Shown piece after piece: positions 20,485 through 32,113 of a stretch of 64,000 nt of DNA; position 1 is the first letter of the stretch, and every line of letters begins with the position of its first letter. Origin of the DNA: Calamus simplicifolius. Taxonomy: Eukaryota; Streptophyta; Magnoliopsida; Arecales; Arecaceae. Both the position numbers and the translations under genes were made by a program. The notes beneath the pieces were generated by a model. It was given only the letters and a program-made list of their open reading frames with translations. It searched no databases and was not told the DNA's origin. Where the stretch lies: NCBI GenBank assembly GCA_900491605.1, contig UESW01004760.1, positions 575,132-639,131 of the forward strand, written 5' to 3'.

Positions 20485-20596
20485 GAGTAATTAACGGCCA
20501 AATATTAGCCGGCACGCACTAGTCTCTCAGTTGCCGTGGAGAGTAATTAACGGCCAAATATTAGCCGGCACGCACTAGTCTCTCAGTTGCCGTGGA
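20485..20596. repeat. Tandem duplication, 56 bp x 2
   Basis: Two apparently identical 56-bp units starting GAGTAATTAACGGCC and ending GTTGCCGTGGA. The rest of 20264-20636 holds no recognisable gene. Confidence 0.9.
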
Positions 20597-20636
20597 AACA
20601 CTAGAAGGAGAGATGAATAATTAAGAAGAAAGAAGA

Positions 20637-21654
20637 GTGCTCATCTGACTCCAGACTTTGGCAAAAATCTTGTCTCTCTAGGGCGCCAATCAAGGATTTG
20701 ATGATGATTTTCAGGCCGGGGTCCCAGCGTTCGATGGATGCTGATTGGATTTGGAAGCTTCCCACCCTCTCCAGAGTGCAGCTATTTATGTGGAAGCTTC
20801 TGTGGGATTGCCTTCCCACTTGTCTTCTTCTTTCTAAAAGAGGTCTGGTGATTCATCCGTGTTGTCCGTTATGTAGGGAGGAGGATGAATCCTCAGATCA
20901 TGCTATCTTTACCTGCCCCAGGGTGCGTTGGATATGGCAGAGGGTAGGTTATGCTGTTAGGAGGGACGATCAGGGTTCTCCTCGCTCTTCGTTCTTCCTG
21001 GATATTCGTAAAGCTTCTCCGCAGAGGTGCAGCTGTTGGATTGCCACGGCTTATCATATATGGTTATCAAGAAACCAGATTCTTTTTACGGACGACTCTG
21101 TGTCTTCCTTCAGAATTATGAGAAAAATTAGTTCTTTGGTCATGGACTGTGCCCGGGTTGGTTCTGATGTCTCTGGCCTCTGGGGATCCCCTGCTGCTTC
21201 GGCAGCGAACCGCCATTCGGTGTTCATCTCTTGGGATCCCCCTCCCCCAGGGTTCGTCAAAATCAATTTTGATGGTAGTGTTCGTGGCAGAGCGGCTGGT
21301 TCTGGTTTCCTTGTCCGTGACCCTTAGGGTGAGCTTCTGGGAGCGGGAGGTTTTGGATCCATTGACTCCTCCGTCCTGATGTCTGAGCTTTATGTGGCCT
21401 GGGCGGGCATTTCTTATGCTGTCAGGACTCTGTAGGCCCATAGGATTATCATTGAGGGTGATTCCCTGGCGGTTATTTTCTGGTTGCAGAAGAAGAACTG
21501 CCATTCTGATCCTACTAACCCGATTCTGACGGACATTCATTCCATCCTTTCCAAGGTTGACTGTACCCGAATTCGCCATATTTATCGTGAAGCCAATTCG
21601 GCGGCAGACTGGGTAGCGTCCTTTGTGGCCCAGCATGATGGATCGTGGTTTTGA
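20637..21654 (+). pseudogene. LINE ORF2 end: zf-RVT and RNase H-like domains
   Basis: The zf-RVT domain (PF13966-like) reads DWIWKLPTLSRVQLFMWKLL and CPLCREEDESSDHAIFTCP. The RVT_3-type RNase H (PF13456-like) begins with FVKINFDGSV and continues to the stop at 21652-21654. Two in-frame TAG codons, near 21325 and 21433, make it nonfunctional. The reverse transcriptase domain is not in the copy. Confidence 0.8.
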
Positions 21655-21772
21655 AGCCGAGCGATCCCTGTCCATCTATTTTACAGCAAATTTTGTATTC
21701 GGACCTTTCTGGGCTGACTCGCACTAGGTTAGTTTGATCACCCATTTTTGTACCAAAAAAAAAAAAAAAAAA
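20637..21772 (+). mobile_element. 5'-truncated LINE (L1-type) with poly(A) tail
   Basis: Only the 3' end of a non-LTR retrotransposon remains. It encodes a reverse-transcriptase-linked zinc-binding domain and an RNase H-like domain, and ends in an A run at 21755-21773. AGAAAGAAGA occurs on both sides (20627-20636 and 21773-21782) and may be a target-site duplication, though it is low-complexity. Heavy 5' truncation is normal for LINEs. Confidence 0.8.
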
Positions 21773-22266
21773 AGAAAGAAGAAAGAATGGAATCTTAGCC
21801 GGCACACATTGTCAGAGATGAAATAATAGTAGACCCACACTCGCTTTGTTGTCATAACTCTGACAGAGACCCACAACCCCTTAAAATAATATTAGACCAT
21901 CCATACTCCATAGATGACATGGCTCTGTTTTAAGTTTCCTAGTTCAATCCAACATAGCAAGCACCTCAGCTATCTCAGCCATCACTTATAAGAATAGTGT
22001 GTACATGGACAATGAGAACAGAAGCCCTTGAGAAGTCTAAATGATTAAATCACTCAGCTAAATTGTAAAACTAAGCATCATAGAATGCTATTGTGACAAG
22101 ACCTTTTTGCCTTTGTCAATGTAGGGGGCTTTTGGGTTTCATAATAGGGAATATCACCGTGTTGTTGATTTGAAACACACTTGATCAATACTTTTTTGGA
22201 TTGTTACTCTTACTCTTGCTAGGCTGGAAATAGTTTTTGCTTCTTAATGTACAATGTTGGTCTTAG

Positions 22267-23600
22267 TTAAGACATGAAATGTCTCTTGACCTTTTCCTTA
22301 TGAAAGTTTATCACATCTTTTGTAGTATTTAAGATGATAATGCAACTTGAGGATGAACAAAACCGAAATAAAGCCATGGTATGAATATCAAAGAAGATAC
22401 TTCTTTTCTTCCAAATATATTTGCTAGGCTGATTTGTAGATGCTATCTGTACATCTTTCTCATATTCTTTTTCAAAAAAATTATCTGGATCTTCAAATAA
22501 CTGTGCACCCATACTACCAATTTCATTTTTTCTGACAATCCTTCTTGATCATTCCTTTCTCTTTTTTTAGAAGACTTTGAGAATTTACCATATGTGTAAC
22601 TGATGGAATCAATTTGCATACGAATATTAGTTCCGAAAGGTGGAATAGGTGCACATCCCAATTCTATGGTACCATCAAATAAATCTTTCTAGAATCGAAA
22701 TGGATGATTAGGTTCTAACCATCGACGATGTCCTATATAACAAAATTTTTCTTCATGTTTTAACCAAATTGAATGTGTCAAATCTGCACAACAAGGATAT
22801 GCAACCCTTCCCTTTGTACTCCAGCCTGATAAATTGGCATATGCTGAAAAATCATTAATAGTCCACAACAAAGCTGCTCGTAGTTTAAATGTTTCACCAT
22901 TTGAAGCATTAATTGCATCGACACATTCTCATAACTGTTTCAATTCCTCTATTAAAGGTTGTAGAAAAGTATCAATATCATTTTCTAGACCCTTATCACC
23001 TGGAATAACCATTGACAAGATAAGTGAGGATTGTTTCATGCACAACCATGGTGGTAAATTGTATGGTATTAGAACAACTGGCCAAGTACTATATGTAGAA
23101 TTCCGAAAAGGATAGAAACCATCTGAAGCTAAACCCAATCGAACATTACGAATATCAGAAGCAAAATCAGAATGCCTATCATCAAATGCTTTCCTTGCCA
23201 GACTATCTGCTGGATGTCTCAACATTCCATCCTTCGCACGCCCTTCATCAAGCCATCTCATTAATGAAGCTGTTTTTGATGATGAATATAGCCTTTTCAA
23301 TCGAGGAATAAGAGGAAAGTAACGCAATTCCTTCGTCGGCTTTTTTTGTTTTGTTCATTACATCATCCTCATCCTCTTCATGAGTTGTCCATCGTGATGA
23401 TCCACATATATTGCATGACTCTCGATCAGCATTTTTACCATGATATAACATACAATCTTTTGGACAACTATGAATCTTTTAATATCCAAGATCCAATTTA
23501 TTGACAACTTTCTTTGCTTCATAATAAGATGATGGTAAACCAGTGCCTTCCGAAAATACATCCTTTAGTAATTTGAGAAGTATGGTAAAACTCTTTTCAG
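22267..23600 (-). pseudogene. CACTA (En/Spm) TNP2-type transposase fragment
   Basis: Minus-strand transposase of the tnp2 family (PF02992-like). In order from high to low coordinates: SYYEAKK and KDCMLYHGKNADRESC (23530-23400), LGLASDGFYPF and YSTWPVVLIPYNLPPWLCMK (23140-23030), DIDTFLQPLIEELKQL (22980-22930), LLWTINDFSAYANLSGW (about 22870-22820), FCYIGHRRWLEPNHPFRF, and WKKRSIFFDI (about 22410). Frameshifts and stops separate these blocks, and the element termini are not recognisable here. The family cuts and pastes elements with CACTA ends; this copy is dead. Confidence 0.85.
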
Positions 23601-23698
23601 ACCATCCATTCATATATTTTATATGGAATAAATATATAAGAAAAGAGATCTTAGAAAATTTTAAACAACCCGGATATAATTATTCATCTGCATCTTTA

Positions 23699-23815
23699 TG
23701 CTGCAATCACGAATTGAACTAAATCTGAATTAGGCTGCTGAACAATAGTGATCAACTTCAGGTGTTATGTTTTCCCATTTTTTTTTTTTCACTTTTCCCT
23801 GATAGGCTAGCTTCA
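23699..23815. repeat. Dispersed copy 1 of a 115-bp sequence
   Basis: GCTGCAATCACGAATTGAACT through TTTTCACTTTTCCC is nearly identical to 56356-56462. It lies just upstream of the CACTA transposase here, and just downstream of a CACTA end there, so it may be a non-coding part of the same transposon family. Confidence 0.7.
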
Positions 23816-24479
23816 TTTTCATTTTGTGGTATTGCAATATCTTGCTGAGATTGGTACATATGTATGTGCATGCGGGCGGGGCATTACTAACTAATATAGT
23901 AGTGCTATCTAGTGCATTAGGGCAACAAATATTTTTAATTTAGAGGGGGTGGGGGGTCTTGGGTGGTCTCATTCAGTTCTCTAGTGTCAGATTGTAATCC
24001 CATATTACATAGTTTTTCTTGTTCTCCATCCAGTGTGTTATGCGAATCCATTGCACGAAAAGTTAATGAATAACATCGATCACTTTATGCTATAGTTGTA
24101 ATGATTCAGACTTCAGTTTAAATTTTTATCAATTGAACTTGTTAAATGATTAGGTGCTAAGCTTTTGTTTCCATCTCATGCTGGAATAAAAATCTTCTTC
24201 TAAAATCAAATTACTTTAGCACCATCCTTGTGTATTTGCATATGCTTGGATGTTGGGAAGTCGTCTTTCATATGTAATCTGCTTTTCCAATGCAACAAAT
24301 ATATCATTGAAGTAGACACAGGACTGAATGACAATGCAAGATTCATAATACTGAGAAAAGAATTTACTTTATGTGGTCAACTTTATAACATATTTGGTGT
24401 GATATACATTCCTTTAGCAGATTCTTATCTGACCTCTCTTTTTTGTTTTCTTTTTCCCCCTTCATACTAATACATGTAG

Positions 24480-24545
24480 TGCAATAGAGAATCTGCACTG
24501 GATGATGTCATTGACTATATCAAGTTTATGAAATTCCAGCTTAAG
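24480..24545 (+). CDS. bHLH exon (helix 2), candidate LRL/UNE12-type gene
   Basis: A 66-nt exon bounded by TGTAG and GTAAGC, encoding 22 residues with SALDDVIDYIKFMKFQLK. Plant bHLH genes of the LRL/UNE12 group have an exon of this length for loop and helix 2, with a pattern like SMLDEIIDYVKFLQLQVK. The exon holding the basic region and helix 1 is not found upstream; CACTA debris lies within about 900 bp. The gene may be 5'-truncated or have very long introns. Confidence 0.55.
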
Positions 24546-24573
24546 GTAAGCTATATTCCTTTTTTGCACATGT

Positions 24574-24618
24574 TGGTTCATATATATGTACATGTACATG
24601 TACATGTATGTACATTGA
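24574..24618. repeat. ACATGT/GTACAT simple repeat
   Basis: Alternating TATATGTACATGTACATG-type sequence, self-complementary; a simple repeat in the intron region after the bHLH exon. Confidence 0.7.
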
Positions 24619-25259
24619 TGCTCAGTATTGTGTTCATGGATTTAAGAGAGCAATTTGTTTTTGAAACAATGGAATTAATCTTTAATTGGACCTTTCACCA
24701 TGTTGAATATTTCTTTTTCTTTTCTTTTTATTTTGAGCAATAGGAAAGAAATGCACCCACAATTTTATCAATGAAATCGTGAAAAAAGCAATAGTCCTCA
24801 GAGATTGTCTTCCAGTTACAACATCATGTTGGATAATTTCAAGAAGTTTGCATTCCATAATATGATAGTCATGATTCTTGGAGGGTTCTGGGGAGGAGGA
24901 AACAAGAATATCTTGTAGTATGCAAATAGCTTCCCTAAATTAATGGGAGCAAGGAAGAGCAAGGCTTTATGAGGCTTGAAGAGATATAGAATAGCAACAA
25001 GGATAGGAGAGTATATGTACCTAACATTGGATCAGGTTTCTTTGGGGAAAGGAAGTTGCTGACTAGTAAAGATAATAATACTGTGCAAGACAATGACCAC
25101 AGAGCCCTTGAAAACCCTGAAGGAGAAGGGAGGCTATGGGACCATTAAAATGGTTTGAGATATTTTGATGGTTGGCATGAGTACAATATTGGATATGGAT
25201 CCTTCACATACTATTTACATGCTCAAATTGTGTTGATTCTTATTTTAACTGTCACTTTA

Positions 25260-25375
25260 CTAATCTATGATTGAGATCATGGACAATGACCTTGCAGTAA
25301 GACTCAAGATTTACAACTAATCTGTGATTGAGATTGTGGACAATAACCTTATAGTAAGACTCCGATTTTACAACG
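25260..25375. repeat. Imperfect tandem duplication, about 58 bp x 2
   Basis: TAATCTATGATTGAGATCATGGACAAT... is followed by a diverged copy TAATCTGTGATTGAGATTGTGGACAAT.... It lies in AT-rich, apparently intronic or intergenic sequence; the rest of 24546-29797 shows no other exon I can support. Confidence 0.65.
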
Positions 25376-26924
25376 GTTTATCTTATGATAGTTTGGTTGG
25401 CACTGAGATCATCAGTTCACATGATGGGCAACTTTGCAACACTTACTTGAGAACCCTATGCAATGGTGAGATTGGCATGAAATGAGTGAATCCTTAAAGT
25501 TAAATATGAATGTTCATGATGACTGTGGGATGACCATGTCATCTAATGAACATGTCACTATTTACAATTGTGTTCATACATATATGCATGTGTGCATGTA
25601 TGTATAGTCAATGTGCAAACTCATAAAAAGAGTAAAATACTAGGTGAATGGCTAGTATAAAGGACAATCATGTCAAGGCTAGCATGTACCTCATGTTGGA
25701 TGACATATTGTGTTAGCACCAACAACTTCATACAAAAGCACAGTATGCCATCATACCATCATTACACCATTGTCATCAGAAACCAGTTTAAAGATTCAAC
25801 AAATTTGCTAATTTTAGTGTTTTATTATCATAATTTTGGTAATTTTTTCCATTTAGTGATGTTATTCTTGAAATACATTTAATAACTTTGCTTACAAATA
25901 AGGTATGAAGCAATTTTTCTAATAAATGTTAATTTAAGTGGTCTTCTGTTGTGCTTGAAGAGTTGTTCCTGTCATTATATAATTCAATATGTGAAACTGT
26001 AGGTGCATGTTCTCAAATAATCAATTGAGTTGTTTCTTTAATGGCAAAAAAATTGGATTGCCTTACAATTAGTAGGAGATTCCATTGATTCTCTCATATC
26101 ATAATATGGTAATATCATGGTGATCATTGACTATCCTTTCTTATTTTTTGGGATCATTGTAATCCATTTAAGCCAAAGACTCAAATTACAAACTCAAGGT
26201 ATAAAGAATATGCGGTCTATGTTTCTTGCCCAGCTGTTTTCACCTAAATTGCCCAGAAAAGCAAGTAGGAACTGATCTGATTTGCAAACTAAAGGCATTA
26301 GTTAAGTGTTCATGCACCAATGCATAGACAATGCGGGGATAAAGATTTCAGTTAAGCCTTCATCAGAGAGCAAAAAGTGCACAAAATTCCTATAACATAG
26401 GTTTGCTGACTGCTGTTACAGCACAAAGTCACAAGTCACACACATCCACATGATATGTTGAGGAATGTTCATAGTGTCTAGTTAGATGTTATAAGCTGTG
26501 ATGTCACCTGGCACGAAAGAAATTTCTTTTATATGGTGTACCTTCAGAGGTCATTTAGTTGGTCAATTTCATATGGGGTCCTACTTTCAATAGGTCTCAT
26601 TCCTACTATAATTGGGTTCTGTTTTAGGAAAAAAGAAGGCTGGTTGACTTTTATAGGAGATTTAAAGAGAAACAAAAAAAGACTCAGCAATCCTTCACCT
26701 TACTTTTTTTCTGCAAGCCATTTGAAACATTCAACAGCATTAAACATGAGTGGTACAGCATTTGATCTTGATGATCTCCTTCTGTTGCTTAAACTCTAGA
26801 TTCTTCCTATTCACCATCTTATCCTATAATTTCTAGGCCATTTTGTACTTTCATTCCATCCATCATGGTTCGCCTGCTCAAAGCTTTTTCCAATTAGTTT
26901 TGTAGAACTTAAGGATCACAACCC

Positions 26925-27400
26925 TAATTCGTTTCATCTCAAATCTAGCAACCCTAATGTAAGGTTTCACCTATTGGATTTTTGTTTGCAAATCAAACCT
27001 ATTGGAAAATCATGATGAACTCAAACGTCCAATATATAAAAGAATGAGACAATATCTGAAAAGATTTGTAACACCTTTTTTGAACAACTCTAATAAATTT
27101 ATCTTCCTTTTAGCACCTAATATACTATACCATAGCTTCCTATAACACCTGAAATTGCAAAGTCACAACTTTGATTCCTCTTCATCTCAAATCCTGTAAC
27201 CTTAATATAGGGTTTCAACTCATGGATTTTGTTTGTTAGTAAAACTTAGTGTGAAAACATGATGTATGCAAACTGCTTGAATATACAAGAATGAGAACAT
27301 ATCCAAACAAAGGCTTCTTAAAGCACAACACCTTTTTTTTAAAAAAACAACTCCAATAAATTTATTTTCTTTTTGATATGTAAAATTCTATGGCTATAGG
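26925..27400. repeat. Diverged tandem duplication, about 245 bp x 2
   Basis: Blocks at about 26925-27140 and 27168-27395 share CATCTCAAATC, AGGGTTTCA-like, AAGAATGAGA and CAATAAATTTAT landmarks in the same order. Noncoding. Confidence 0.45.
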
Positions 27401-29797
27401 TCTTGTAACTTGCTGGATTCTGATCAAATGACTGGCACCATCTCAGAATCGGTTGAGTGGTGAAGCTATACTTCATCCTTTTGTTTATCTTGAGGTATTG
27501 GATGCCCCTTATTTTATTTGTAAGCTATATTCTGAGGATGAAATTTGTGAATACTTTCCCCTTCTCATGCTTTTGGCAAAAAAAATTATTATGCATCTCA
27601 AATGTGTTATTTAATGTTTTGTTTGAAGTCTTAGGTAATTTCTACTTTTCTGAATGACATGGACTTTCATGAACTTGTGTACAGACTTGCCAAGAGATAA
27701 ACTGATGCACATACATACACATCCTTAAGAGAGTGATGGCATTTGAGTAGCTCACTAGCTATGTTTTTTGTTAACTCACATGCACAACCATGGAAATCTC
27801 TATAATAAAAAAAGATTAAGAATCTCTCGTATTGAATCTTCTGCTCATTTATTGTAGGTATGTCAAATTGTTAACATTCCTATTTATGCCTATAATTTCT
27901 ATAAAGTTTGTCTGTATGTTCTACACAAGAGGCCCTAATCACATATGGTTTGGTTTTCTTCTTAAGAAAATCCAAAGTGGGGGGCCCCATAAATATGATC
28001 TGGATGATACTTTTGGTTCACGGGATAAGATTTATATATTTTAGATGTCGATCATAAATTGATGCATTCTCATAGTTGTGAGTTCACTTGGTATTGGACA
28101 TCTTACACACGTGTTCCTTGCTAATCATGTTTTTTGGTCTAAGTCTTCTTTTCAAAAAAAAATTGAGGTGTTTGTCTCCACTATGCTTTGGTTTACATGG
28201 GATAAAGTATTGTTTTGTGGGGCATATGCTTCTTTCTCATAAACTCTTATGCACCTTTTATCATCCATCATCATGGTTTCAAATCTAGGTGGGACGTTCC
28301 ATGCAATGTTGGGACAGATTGCTCTCTCAAGTGTTAGGAAAGGACCATCCTACCATCGTCCAAGCATCTCAATTGATGCGTCTCAAGACAACTTAAGGTG
28401 GGACAGCAATGCGTCTCATTTTATGGAGAAATTGAGATGGCTCCCTCTCATAGGATTTGAAACCTTGTCCAACATTAAGTAATATTGTCTTGTCCATCAT
28501 TAGGTCATTAAAGTAGTCTGTGCAAACTCATGCATTTGATAGGGTTTTGCTGCATGTTAGTTCATTCCAAGTGTCATCATAGTTAATTCACAATCATAAG
28601 TGTTGTTAGGGGGATGGTATGTAGCACTTTTTTCTGAAGAGAACATGGTGAACAAATATTTTCACCAACCGAAAATACATGTAGATGTTTGAGACCATCT
28701 AAACACAACTTATTGATGTGATAATCTGTTGAGTTGTATTTTAAAGTTAATCTCTCTTATTCCTGTAGAAGTTTAAAATGGTCTTGTAATATAGAACATA
28801 TCTTTCTTTGTTCTCCTACTGAAGGTAAAATGTTGGTATGCCAGAAAATCAATCAATGACACTATTGGTATATATCTCCTGGTATTTGTAGAAAATGAAC
28901 TTTCTTGCTGGCTGAAAAAGTTGGCAATATGACATCACTGTTTGACAAATAAAACTAGCACTTGTTACTTTTTGGAATCTTTGAGCATATTCAATATAAA
29001 AAGCATAATAATCTCTCAATATGCCATTCCGGTAACATCTTTGCAATTCATATGTGTGTATGTGTAGATATAGATATTTGAACAGTCAAGGTTATTAGCC
29101 ACCTGGATTTCCATCTTTACCTATAGTTAATAGAAATTGTTGAGCAAGTTTGACATGTCTTAATCCATGTCTGTTGCTGCAAATCTATGGTCTCTATGCT
29201 TAGTTCTTTAGCTTACGTGGCACGAGGCTTGTGAAAAGTATTTCTGCAGTTTAATGAGAAAACCCATGCTTCAGAACTTGAAAACATCTAAAATATTGGG
29301 ATAGCTACAGCCAAAATGCTGAACAATGAGAACTCACGGAAATACCAGAAAGAGAGAATTCTGATACGTTCATTCATGTAAATGAAGAATAGCTGTTCTC
29401 TGTATTGTCGCTGCAGGAGCCCTAAAATGTTTGAAAACTATAGGAAGCCTATGTTCATTAAAAGTCAGAGTTACCTTCCTCTATACTTGCCATTTATCTT
29501 GCTTGTATGGTGAAGTAATATATGGATATGGTCATGTGCTAATGGTCAAGCTGCATGAATAAGATATTCTATTTTTAAGGCTATCTGAATAAGCTGCATG
29601 CTGGCAATGTGAGGATAGTCAAATGAGGCAATGTAATAGTTGGTCTTATTGATCTGGCATTACCAATCTGATATTACTCGAAAATTTTTACTCTATCTCA
29701 TCTGTTAGCTAGAGAAGGTCCATGGAGATGACAAAATATATCAATCTCTATTCTTTCTTCAATCTGATATCTAAATTGAAATATTGTGGTCATGCAG

Positions 29798-29944
29798 GGG
29801 CATGGACACTACTTGCTCCATCAGCAGATGCGTGGGGAGCCTCTCGAAGAAATGCTGGGGCAACTGATGATGTCAAACATGAATGCTGCAAACAAGTTGT
29901 TTGCGAACAAGGGGTTGACAATCATGCCCATGGCTCTGGCCTAA
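29798..29944 (+). CDS. Candidate last exon of the bHLH gene
   Basis: Begins after CATGCAG and runs 48 codons to TAA at 29942. The C-terminal part has the pattern LM-x3-M-x2-A...KGL-x2-MP-x2-LA, matching the conserved end of LRL/UNE12 bHLH proteins (pattern LMEEDMGSAMQ...KGLCLMPISLA). That family usually continues after this point, whereas here the stop follows at once. The exon is 5.2 kb after the helix-2 exon on the same strand; the intervening VLSMSRL-type exon was not found. It is a real exon or a gene fragment. Confidence 0.45.
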   Translation, partial: GHGHYLLHQQMRGEPLEEMLGQLMMSNMNAANKLFANKGLTIMPMALA

Positions 29945-30703
29945 GCCCTTCTTCGCAGTGGCTGAAGGTACATCTTTGAAGCCAATGATGCTTGAGTTTT
30001 GCATGTTAATAGGTTTTATGGACTAGCTGTTGTCTGAATTTTACTTGAGAAATCCATGCTAGGATCAGATCTGTGATTCATATAACATTTTCTTAATTGG
30101 GAAGTTTGGAGATGTTTGGTATATTTTGTTGGCAGGGGTGATGTCCAGAATCTTAAGCATTTACGTGGCTAGAAAATCTAGAGCATTTAGATGCGGTTCA
30201 GTAAAGCACTGAAGCTCAACTATGTCTATGGCTCATCATAAAATGCTGCATGAGATCTGATTTTCCTACAAAATTGATAGAATTCCCCTGAGCAGAATGA
30301 ATGATTGCATATTTATGTTCATGACTCAGCTCTCATGGTCATTCAATTTCATCCTTGTAGTTGGGGCCTTTAATCGGTGTTGCCGCCGAGATCTGTCCTC
30401 CGACTCGGGCGCGGTCGGTCTCCTGATCTGGGCTCCCTCCTGGGCGGACCTGCACAGAAGTCCTCGCGCGAGAGGCATTGGGGGTGGCCCTCCGCGGAAG
30501 ACCCTCCGACGCTCAAGTCAGTGGGGATAGACGAACAACAAAAAATGGGGAGAAGGATCTCTCTGGGGAGTCCCTCCGAGGGTGGCCAATCGGGAACTCT
30601 AGGAGAGCGCTGATGAGCAGCGAAGGAGAGAGAGTGTGTGTGAGTGAGAGTGGGAGTGAGCCAGGAGCTGTGAGCGCATACCTAAGAGAATCTGGGAATG
30701 TCA

Positions 30704-30711
30704 TATTTATA
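30704..30711 (-). promoter_or_regulatory. TATA box in G2 3' LTR
   Basis: TATAAATA on minus, also present at 45538-45545 in the 5' LTR. The conserved position supports a core promoter. Confidence 0.55.
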
Positions 30712-30984
30712 GGCAATCACGTGGATCTTGAGCACCTTCTGGAAGGTTCAAAGGTTGTTGGGATTCGAATCAAGCTGTTCTGAAGCCGGTGGGATCCGTA
30801 TCTTGTTCGTTAGAGGATCGATGGCTGGGAGGGCTCTCTGATGGCCTGAGATCTGATGAGTGTGTGGGATCTAGGCCGTTAGTGTAGATCCTATATCACT
30901 CCTCGATATGATTCTTTGCTTGGAATTCTGTTACGCTAGGCCTGGGCTCTCCCGCGTCGGATTCCACGGAGGTGTATGTCAAGC

Positions 30985-31590
30985 CATGAATTGCTCGGGG
31001 AAAGCCGAGCTATGGGAAGCTCGGGGAAAGCCGAGCTATGGGAGGCTCGGGGAGAGCTGAGCTATGGGAAGCTCGGGGAGAGTCGAGCTGCGGGTTGCTC
31101 GGGAGGAACCGAGCTATGGGAAGCTCGGGGAGAGCCGAGCTACGGAAAGCTCGGGGAGAGCCGAGCTACGAGAAGCTCGGAGAGATCCGAGCTATGGGGA
31201 GCTTGGGGAAGGCCGAGCTACAGGAAGCTCGGGGAGAGCCGAGCTACGGGGAGCTCAGGGAAGGCCGAACTACAGGGAGCTCGGGGAGAGCCAAGCTACG
31301 GGGAGCTCATGGAAGGCCAAGCTACGGAAAGCTCGGGGAGAGTCGAGCTACGGGAAGCTCGGGGAGAGTCGAGCTAGGGGAAGCTCGGGGGAACCGAGCT
31401 AGGGGAAGCTCGAGGAGAGTTGAGCTATGGGAAGCTCGGGGAGAGTCGAGCTATGGGTGGCTCGGGGGAACCAAGCTATGGGAAGCTCAGGGAGAGCCGA
31501 GCTACGGGAAGCTCGAGGAGAGCCGAGCTATTAGTTGCTCGGGGGAACCGAGCTATGGGGGAACTGAGCTATAGGTTGCTCGGCCCGTTG
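30985..31590. repeat. 26-bp CTCGG/CCGAG tandem array in G2 LTR
   Basis: Unit AGCTCGGGGAGAGCCGAGCT plus ACGGGA, repeated over twenty times with variants. Each unit holds AGCTCGG...CCGAGCT, an inverted pair that can form a hairpin. The mate LTR has a short version at about 45825-46035. Confidence 0.9.
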
Positions 31591-31703
31591 GACCACATTA
31601 GTTAGCTTGTTCTTCATAGGCGTAATGTAGTGGGCGGGGGGATGGGGCTGATCTTAGCCCCTTCGCACAGTTATCAACGCAATGGCGATTTTACCCCTCA
31701 ACA

Positions 31704-31722
31704 CATGCCCCCCACTCCCTAG
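31704..31722 (-). other. G2 polypurine tract
   Basis: The minus strand reads ACTAGGGAGTGGGGGGCATG directly before the TGTTGAGGGG start of the 3' LTR. Confidence 0.8.
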
Positions 31723-32022
31723 TTCGAAGCGTAGGTTCGGGCGTAGGGAGCATAGACTTGGGTGGTGCATTGCGAACGAGGGGACATCTATTTGACAGCC
31801 CACGCAATGATGTCCTAATTAATGCTGCATGGCCGTTTTGCCTTTTCGAGGTGGATCTGTGGTTTCTTAGGGGCGAAGGAAACAGCTGGGGAAGCACCAC
31901 TTAGGAAATCTCGATTTTCACGACACCCGTAGTGGCGGTTCCGGATGCCTTGGTTGAGATGCCTCATCTTCACCCTGAGGCGATTTTGCTTGGGAAACAT
32001 AGAGTCGTGGCGGCGCTATCCC

Positions 32023-32030
32023 TATTTATA
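32023..32030 (+). promoter_or_regulatory. Possible TATA box of the G2 antisense gene
   Basis: TATTTATA about 85 bp before the ATG at 32114 on plus. Spacing suits a core promoter but the sequence is not a perfect TATA box. Confidence 0.35.
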
Positions 32031-32113
32031 GTGCTCTTTTCGCTTTCCCTCAGAGAACTTCATCTTTTCGTTTTCATTGCGATCTTGCTCAGCGTCTCTT
32101 GTGATCGAAGATA

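Larger units (their letters stand above)
30378..31703 (-). repeat. G2 3' LTR (1326 bp)
   Basis: On plus starts TGTTGCCGCC and ends CCCCTCAACA; the mate is at 45208-46149. It is 384 bp longer, mainly because its 26-bp array (about 30985-31590) has more units. A minus-strand TATA box (TATAAATA) lies at 30704-30711. Confidence 0.9.

Noticed and set aside
26533..26799. 88-codon plus ORF
   Set aside because: AT-rich, no splice sites or family pattern; likely chance.
29722..29979. 85-codon ORF overlapping the candidate bHLH exon
   Set aside because: Other frame of the same exon; the frame giving MPMALA and a stop fits the family better.
30976..31605. Plus-strand repetitive ORFs in the G2 3' LTR
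   Set aside because: Products of the 26-bp array read in shifting frames, inside an LTR.
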